From contig JAGUCH010000008.1 in the NCBI GenBank assembly GCA_019096065.1, positions 2,361,001 to 2,425,000 of the forward strand: a stretch of DNA of 64,000 nucleotides, read 5' to 3'. Shown one piece after another: positions 58,116-64,000 of the stretch. Positions within the stretch are counted from its first letter, which is position 1, and each line of letters opens with the position of its first letter. A program made the position numbers and the translations under genes. Source of the DNA: Paracyclopina nana (taxonomy: Eukaryota; Arthropoda; Copepoda; Cyclopoida; Cyclopettidae). The notes beneath the pieces were generated by a model. It ran no database searches, had not been told where the DNA came from, and saw only the letters and a program-made list of their open reading frames with translations.

Positions 58116-58836
58116 TCACAGAAAGTGTTCCACTGGTCTGATGGATTGGATGTTGTTGCTAAAGCTGCCTAGAGTGTCTGCGTTGTATTGGCCTCGACAA
58201 AGCCGTAGCATTCGGCCTTCAAAGGCTGGCCTTAGAAAAGCTTCCCAGCAGCACCGTCCTTCTATGGTCACAGATCTTGTCAAGGCCTTCGACGAAAATC
58301 TCCCAGAAGATGACAACCTTCTCACCTCAAAGCGAAGTTCCAAGGGTCGGTTCACGGAGGAATTCCACTCAAAGTTGTCCTCTGGATACATTGTGGCTTT
58401 CGATTCGGGGTCTAGACAGGGCTTAAACTGCCTATTGAGGCTGTTTGGCGTATCCTCAGCCTCGTCAATTTTATCATTGCTCACAGAGCTTGAGGCCACC
58501 TGATAAAACAGCATTTTTGTTAGGTGATCTAATTAACTGCCAGCATTTCTGATATTTATAGATGAGCCTCCACTGTTATGTCAATATCATCCAAATGAAA
58601 TTCCACGCTTGCTACACCAACAAATGCAGCCTAATTGGCCTTTATGGAAATGAAAAAAAGCCACTTGCCTGAAACTCTGCAATGATTTCACCTGTTCTTC
58701 CTATGGGTATTCCTCTGAGATCTGGAATCCAGACATCTTGATCTGTGGGAAATCCGCAACAGATGGGCAGAAAAAAGCAGAGCACAGAAGCTGAGATGAG
58801 TTGGAAACTTCGTCGTATGGGGCCCATTTTTGCCAA
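58116..58836 (-). CDS. secreted protein of unknown family with a GC-AG intron
   Basis: Two exons in phase: 58836-58669 and 58499-58116, giving 183 residues. The N-terminus MGPIRRSFQLISASVLCFFL is a signal peptide ending before a CC. The intron starts with CAG/GCAAGT, the usual form of a GC-AG donor. The mature part is Ser/Arg-rich with four Cys (one NSS sequon) and several basic sites (LTRSVTIEGR, FEGRMLRLCRG) that could be processed. A peptide-precursor role is possible but unproven. The first ATG (58836) and a second nine bases on are both possible starts. Confidence 0.55.
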
Positions 58837-59025
58837 ATGTTCAACTTTGGCTGATGCTCAAGAGAAAGTGTGGATCATGCAAGAGGAGAGGAGGCAACCT
58901 CAAAGTTGAGCATAAACCTGCTACAGTGACGCGCACCTTCAAACCTTTAATGTATTTTCGAAGTCGCACAATGCATAAATGTAGCCTCAATCAGGATATT
59001 ATGTTCAGGTTTTTAGTCGCTACCA

Positions 59026-59182
59026 CTTTGGATGGCGCCACCATGGCCATGGAGCGATACAAAAATGCCAGAAGTGTTTTTTTCGCTATTCTTACTTTCT
59101 GGCTTTTTTTACTGTCGAATGGCGAAAATAGTTCGGTCTTCCTCGCATTTTCTGCTAAAAAAAACTAAAGCTCCATCTAGCG
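59026..59182 (-). repeat. dispersed CCATCTAG repeat, copy 6
   Basis: Opposite orientation to copy 4. It begins GGATGGCGCCACC, has AAAAATGCCAGAAGTG and TCGAATGGCGAAAATAGTTC, and ends AGCTCCATCTAGCGG. This is one of the two best-preserved copies. Confidence 0.75.
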
Positions 59183-59566
59183 GGTTAGTAATGCACGTAT
59201 TTTATTGAAGCCTTTTACATATTGCATTGAGCATAAAGATCAAGTTGCTTAAAGGTGCAGAGCACTGTAGCACAAAACGAGTTTTTTATTTTTTTCCCCA
59301 ACGCCACAACCATTAGAATTCTCTTGTCATGTGGCACAAAGGGGAGAGATGTTGTTTGACTTTTAAAAGGTATAATATGCACAATAGGCCGAAAATTGCC
59401 AGTTTTAGTCACTCCCATATATAATAGAACAGACTGGAGAATCAAGGGCCCAGAATGTATTGTTGGGTGACGAGGAATTGCCATATCCGAAGGAACTCCG
59501 TTAATTGCTGGCAAAGAAAGCCTGTTCCATTTGCTGAGATTAACCGGGCATGGCTGATAATTGTGG

Positions 59567-60268
59567 TCACGAGAGCCAAATGTGAAACGAGAGCAAATAA
59601 ATGGAAATGAGGATGGTGATGAGGAAAAATGCAAACACCAGGATGAACACAGATGTCAGCAGCTTCTCTTCTTTCATAGCCTGCGAATTTGCCACCACAA
59701 CTAGAAGCCAAAAAAAAATAATTTTTAAGCCAGATTAAAAAGTATGTGTTTTTTCCCACAGGAAGCCTTTAGCCAGCCTCAACTTCAGCACAATAATAGA
59801 ATTTGCATTCATGGGAATGAGGCTGTTACCTAGTAGGTATCTGGAGGGGAACGCTGAGGTCCTGGTAGAATTGGAGGCTGAAATGGTTGATCTTGAGCCT
59901 TTGCTGGTCCCCGTCAATTCCGTGTGCTCTGTGGCCCTGGAGTTGATCGTTGCCTCCGTGGTGCATATGGATGAAGTAGCAGTATTCTTGATGCATGGCT
60001 TTCCCATCCAGATGACATGAGAATCAGCTCGGGCACTGCCAAAACTGACGCTTTTGCTTCGCGTCGACTGATTGCTGCACTTGGAGTGAAGAAGCTTATT
60101 ATTCCTCTGATTGTTGCTCATCTTGACTTTGATCCAGCACTGAATACCTTGGCTCCACACCGACCTGCTTTTATAGGCAAAATAATTGCTGCTGCTGCTC
60201 CACGTGATTAGTGCAAGCATCTGATGTATCCAAGGTATCACGTTGGTTATTTGTCGCATGAGCCTCAA
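59567..60268 (-). CDS. Ser/Thr-rich protein with C-terminal membrane helix
   Basis: The last exon 59700-59567 encodes a short linker and a membrane helix (LLTSVFILVFAFFLITILIS) ending FHIWLS. Its acceptor GGCTTCTAG is good. It joins in phase to the frame ending at 59830 (donor GTAACA), which is Ser/Thr/Asn-rich (e.g. STISASNSTRTSAF). The 5' limit is unsure: the frame is open to 60268. The C-terminal tail resembles the end of the neighbouring gene (FHMWIFR), suggesting tandem duplication. A tail-anchored or type II membrane protein is inferred. No family recognised. Confidence 0.4.
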
Positions 60269-60833
60269 TTACATGCCAATGCTCTCGTGGAGGGCACACA
60301 TGATACATGCCAATGTGTGCCATTTTTGGCTGCCCTATTAATAGCTACTGGCATCGAATTGCTGCCACTTGTTCCTATTTTTAGCTCTCGTCACCTTGAA
60401 ACTACGCAGAATTGAAGAGCAGAGCTGCTCTTAGCAGACAATTTGAGAGGATTTCAAAATTAGATTTCCTCTTAGAAAGCAAGGGAAAAAGTCATACATT
60501 TGCTATAACATATGTAGGTTACCACCATCAAAATAGAAAAAAAGATGGATGGATCGCATACCATGAGATTGAGCTAGGGATTTTCCTAAAAGCATTCTCC
60601 AATCATAGCCGAAAAGCTACCAAAGCAGATAAGGCCACTGCAAAGTGTATATGGTGAAAATAGCCTGGCACAAGCTAAGCCAAGTTGCCTAATGTCTTTA
60701 TTCTGTTTAGGCTGAGTAAGAGCAAAGTACGTGTGTGTTTTTTGCTGTCGTACCAAATAAGTTAGTTTTTTCACACACATAGTGGGACATCCAAGTCGAG
60801 CGGTAGAAACACTGATGTACGGTACATTTATCT

Positions 60834-61850
60834 TCATCTAAATATCCACATGTGAAAGCAGAGCAAAACAAGTGCGGTGAGGATTCCCAATGCGTATATC
60901 AAAGTCACCAACAGGAGCAGAAAGAAAAAGCATCGCTCTGACGGCGAAACAGTTCTCGCATAAATGGTCAGCTCTGAAACGCGACGATACTTTTTCTGCC
61001 CTAGCAATGAAGCCAAGGCTGAATTGGGAGTGGAGAAATCGTGGCCTCCACGACGACCTGAAAGGCAAAATATTTTTTTTTTTTGCTTGCCTTTTCAGTA
61101 GGGATTTCTGCCATATAGTACGTTTCCTCAATCTACTTTTGGCAGAGTTGCAAAAAACGCTCTTACCCGAAAGCCCAGTGGTCCAAACGTTGAAACCATC
61201 ATCGGTATTTGAGGTTGCGGCCACGCCGAATAAGAGGCCAGCCGAGGCCAAAGAAACACCTATGGCCGAGGGTGGTGACATCGGCGTGCCCACCTCAACA
61301 TCCGACTGCAATTTAAAAAGCAATCAAAAATGAGCTTAAATAGGCGGCCAAGGCCTTTTTTGGCTTTGATGAATACCTGGGAAATTCGAGCGAAGCTTTG
61401 TGACCATAGATGCGAAAAAGTAACACTTATGCTTTTTTACAAATTTCATGCGTTTTTTCACTGTCACTTTGGATGGGCGTCAAGTAGTAGATTTTTCTGC
61501 TATTTTCATTTTTTGGCATATTTGCCTATTTTAAAAATCGCACAAATTGATAGCTTTTTTCGCAAATTCCGCTAGTACTTATTGCTGCTCCATCTAGTGG
61601 ATTTCAGTACATCAAGATACCCAACACACACTGGCCTTCGCCTTGGCGCCGCTCCGCTCGATATTTATAGCATGTAACAGATTAAAGTTACCTCGCGATA
61701 AACGAGGACGGACTCATCTTGGGACTGAGAGGGCGGATCGAAAAAGCTGACCGAGGACGGCTCGTGAACTGGTTGAGGCCGAAATAGCAAATTTGAGGCT
61801 GCCACTGGATTGACACCGACACTTAGTTGCGTTTCTTGATAGCCGAACAT
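60834..61850 (-). CDS. small membrane protein with C-terminal helix
   Basis: Three exons in phase: 61850-61692, 61305-61167 and 61057-60834, giving 173 residues. The N-terminal ~145 residues are polar, Ser/Pro-rich and without a signal peptide (MFGYQETQLSVGVNP...). They lead to KKYRRVSELTIYARTV and one hydrophobic helix (FFFLLLLVTLIYALGILTAL) close to the C-terminus, ending FHMWIFR. This topology is that of a tail-anchored or type II protein. All splice sites are GT-AG with good acceptors. No family recognised. The neighbour at 59.6 kb shares the C-terminal layout. Confidence 0.6.
61465..61600 (-). repeat. dispersed CCATCTAG repeat, copy 7
   Basis: Diverged copy, from TTTGGATGGGCGTC through TTTTTTGGCATATTTGCC to GCTGCTCCATCTAGTGG. 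Confidence 0.55.
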
Positions 61851-63227
61851 AATAGCCGAACCAGCAATGACCTCAGATGGGCCTCAGCGCGGCCTCCTCC
61901 GCCCAAAGAGGACAGCTCATTTTCAGCTCTAATTTATGCTGACTTTCATTACTGCTTCTTCATATTTGCATATTCATCACTTTTCGCCCCTCTCTCTTTA
62001 TTCCATCAAAAGCGAGTCTTTCCGAGTCAGCATTTTCCCATATCTGGATAATATTCTGGAAAAGAGATTCGAATGAGGACCGAAGTACTTTATTGTCCAG
62101 GAAAATGCACTAGTTTTATGTCAGACTTCACTTCTTTTTCAGTAAAAAAAGAGATATAGGTGACAAGATTCCTCCATTTAGCCAATGTATTCGGATGTAT
62201 TCCCTTCCTATACCATAATAAATCTTGGTGGCAAAGATTGGGTATTTACGAGCTAGCTATTGGTTTTTCCTCCCTTGCGCTTTACACAGTTCCAAATGCA
62301 CTGTGGTATCTGATTTAAAATCATAATCATAGCGTTGTAATACAACTCTCACAGTAATTAATTATGGAAGAACCTTCATGCGCCGAAAGCAATTAATACG
62401 AGGCTACATGAAAATTACCATATACGCCAATCAAAAGAATGATAATGATTAGGTAATTCCTCTGAGCATTGTAATTACATGATTATGCAGCATTACTATT
62501 TTTGATAGGTAATGAAAGTTCCAACTTTAAAATTATTACTTACGTACTATTTTCTAAAAATCCCTTAATCAAAACATCGAAATTCATTCTCAAATATATT
62601 TACTATAAAATATTGGAAATAAAAGAGGGAAAGGATTGCCAGATTTGTTGCATGAAAATGTAGCATTTTCCCAATAAGAATAATACGAAAACGTGCAAGA
62701 AAGGGACAGTAAATACAAAACTGATTCTCACGTGGTGGTACACAAATCTGAAGGCCAAATCGAATAATTGTTTATGAAGTCCAAGGCCAGAGCTTAATGC
62801 TCGTGCCACGAAACGTTGCTGGCCATTTTCTCTCAAAACGCGGCTGGTCAGCGCGACGACTTTGGTTAAACTGAGCTCTCCAGCTTTCGTATGAATTAAG
62901 GTCTGCTACTGAGTAAAAGTAGAGTTCTCTTTTTCCGTCTGGAGCGGCCGTCGGTCGATAGCTGAGCTTCAACAGGGTTGTGCGAAATTGCTAACTTTAA
63001 CTTTGCTCCGATTTTTGCTACGCGTCGTGGAATTAATAGGATCTGTTCTAATACTTTGTATCATGATGATTGCAAAGTCAAAATGTCAGACGCCTTCAGA
63101 ATGATTTAATTTGACAATGTGCTTGACATTTTCAAGAGAGAAATTTTGCAATATGATCCAGGCTCAAAGAGGTAACCAGGAAAAAACCGGCTTTATTGCA
63201 TTTGCATTTGGCTACATAAAAAAAATC
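61851..63227. other. mostly non-coding, one possible exon
   Basis: AT-rich. A minus-strand frame at 62972-62772 (e.g. DGKRELYFYSVADLNSYESW) looks coding-like, with a faint pleckstrin-homology flavour, but I could not connect it to other exons or a start. Nothing else is supported. Confidence 0.35.
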
Positions 63228-63378
63228 CGGTAGATGGAGCCGCAATATGTTTATCTATTTTTTTGCAAACTATTAAAGGCTAATTTCGCCATAATACCGC
63301 CAAAACTGCCAAAAAGCATGAATAGTGAAAATATCCCTCTCTGGTATTTATGTCACCCTCTACCGTGGCGCTATCGAA
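63228..63378 (+). repeat. dispersed CCATCTAG repeat, copy 8
   Basis: Begins GGTAGATGGAGCCGCAA, has TTCGCCATAATACCGCCAAA, ACTGCCAAAAAGCATGAATA and CTCTGGTATTTATG, and ends CGTGGCGCTATCG. Confidence 0.65.
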
Positions 63379-64000
63379 ATATGCTGTGAACAACGCCTGA
63401 ACTAAACTCTTGAACCAAGCATGTATGAGTCAAACATTTTGTTATACGAAGTTGTGCACTAAATTGCAGCCATTTAAAATTTTAAACTGTGCGATAACCA
63501 CAATGAATTGCTAGCTAGGCATTAATGGGCTATTTGTCTTCACAGGGGAGTAGTTAGCTCTAGCAGAAAGTTGCTTTGTTGGCAATTTAAATGACTCCTA
63601 ATAAATGCATCCTTTGATCTGCTCTCTTGAATTCTCAAACCAAATGCTAAAATGATCTTTGTAACCTAATGCAAGCTTTTTGCTCATTCATAATCTTGTA
63701 TTTGGAACGACGCAGAATGCTGTAATCACATCAGATTAATCATCAAGAGCTGCTTGGGTAAATTGATCAAATGTGATGACTAAGTATCCTAGGATAAAAA
63801 ATGATCATTGCTCAGAAAAACTATGCATAATGACATCAAGGAAGTAATATTTCCCTTCCTTGGCCTGATACTACTACATTCAGCTGAACTGAAGCTGCCT
63901 TTTAGCTCGATACGCAGAAGAACAGAGGAGAATTATTGGCTACTGCTCGCCTTTGTGGAAATGCTCCTACAAACGATTCTTCAACTTCAGTTTCCAGCAT
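63379..64000. other. non-coding flank, nothing recognised
   Basis: AT-rich sequence with no supported ORF or repeat. Confidence 0.4.

Noticed and set aside
59811..60020. Plus-strand ORF rich in Leu, Val and Glu
   Set aside because: Complement of the Ser/Thr-rich minus-strand exon that joins in phase to a membrane-helix exon.
1..64000. tRNA, rRNA or CRISPR loci
   Set aside because: No complete tRNA cloverleaf, rRNA similarity or spaced direct-repeat array was seen. The only tRNA-like sequence is the 22 base primer site next to the LTR.

Overview
The window is eukaryotic nuclear DNA from a metazoan with compact genes. Host genes have several short exons, mostly 49-170 bp GT-AG introns, AATAAA signals and AT-rich spacers. 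A DUF4728-like four-helix membrane protein and dispersed ~145 bp repeats carrying a CCATCTAG motif suggest an arthropod, perhaps a crustacean, but the species cannot be fixed from the sequence alone. Most ORFs in the first 9 kb and in the spacers are chance frames.

Host layout. 1-9.0 kb: no gene recognised, one clear inverted-repeat element (411-570). 9.0-12.75 kb (+): five exons of a cystathionine gamma-lyase-family PLP enzyme. 13.0-17.55 kb (-): small charged protein with repeated W-D/E-D/E modules. 18.1-18.9 kb (-): 3' exons of an unknown gene. 19.3-20.6 kb (-): basic/acidic nuclear-type protein. 20.8-22.4 kb (-): VRK-type kinase. 24.9-28.2 kb (+): protein with a RanBP2-type zinc finger and an SGNH-hydrolase-like domain. 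28.3-29.9 kb (-): unknown secreted protein. 30.55-31.55 kb (-): NUDT16-like Nudix hydrolase whose first exon encodes a signal peptide. 31.7-33.75 kb (-): XK-related-like multispan protein. 34.1-57.8 kb (+): DUF4728-like tetraspan gene split by the large element described next. 58.1-58.8 kb (-): secreted protein with a GC-AG intron. 59.6-60.3 and 60.8-61.85 kb (-): two related tail-anchored-type proteins.

The main discovery is at 34210-57117: a 22.9 kb LTR retroelement inside the first intron of the tetraspan gene. It has two 918 bp direct LTRs that look identical (TG...CA), a GAAC(T) target-site duplication, a tRNA-3'-end-like primer binding site and a purine-rich tract. It lies on the minus strand. 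From its 5' end it carries Gag (zinc knuckles of CX2CX3HX4C type), a protease ORF preceded by two membrane helices, an unknown Cys-containing segment, Ty3/gypsy-like RT and RNase H, integrase, and a ~700 residue extension with a duplicated Arg-rich motif. Several single-base frame changes break the pol region. After about 6 kb come a gene of unknown function and an env-like type I membrane glycoprotein, each with its own TATA box. Between pol and these two, on the opposite strand, lie two spliced genes with good splice sites and poly(A) signals, and possibly a third. An LTR element with separate TATA promoters and intron-containing antisense genes is not a standard architecture, and is the best candidate here for an undescribed system.
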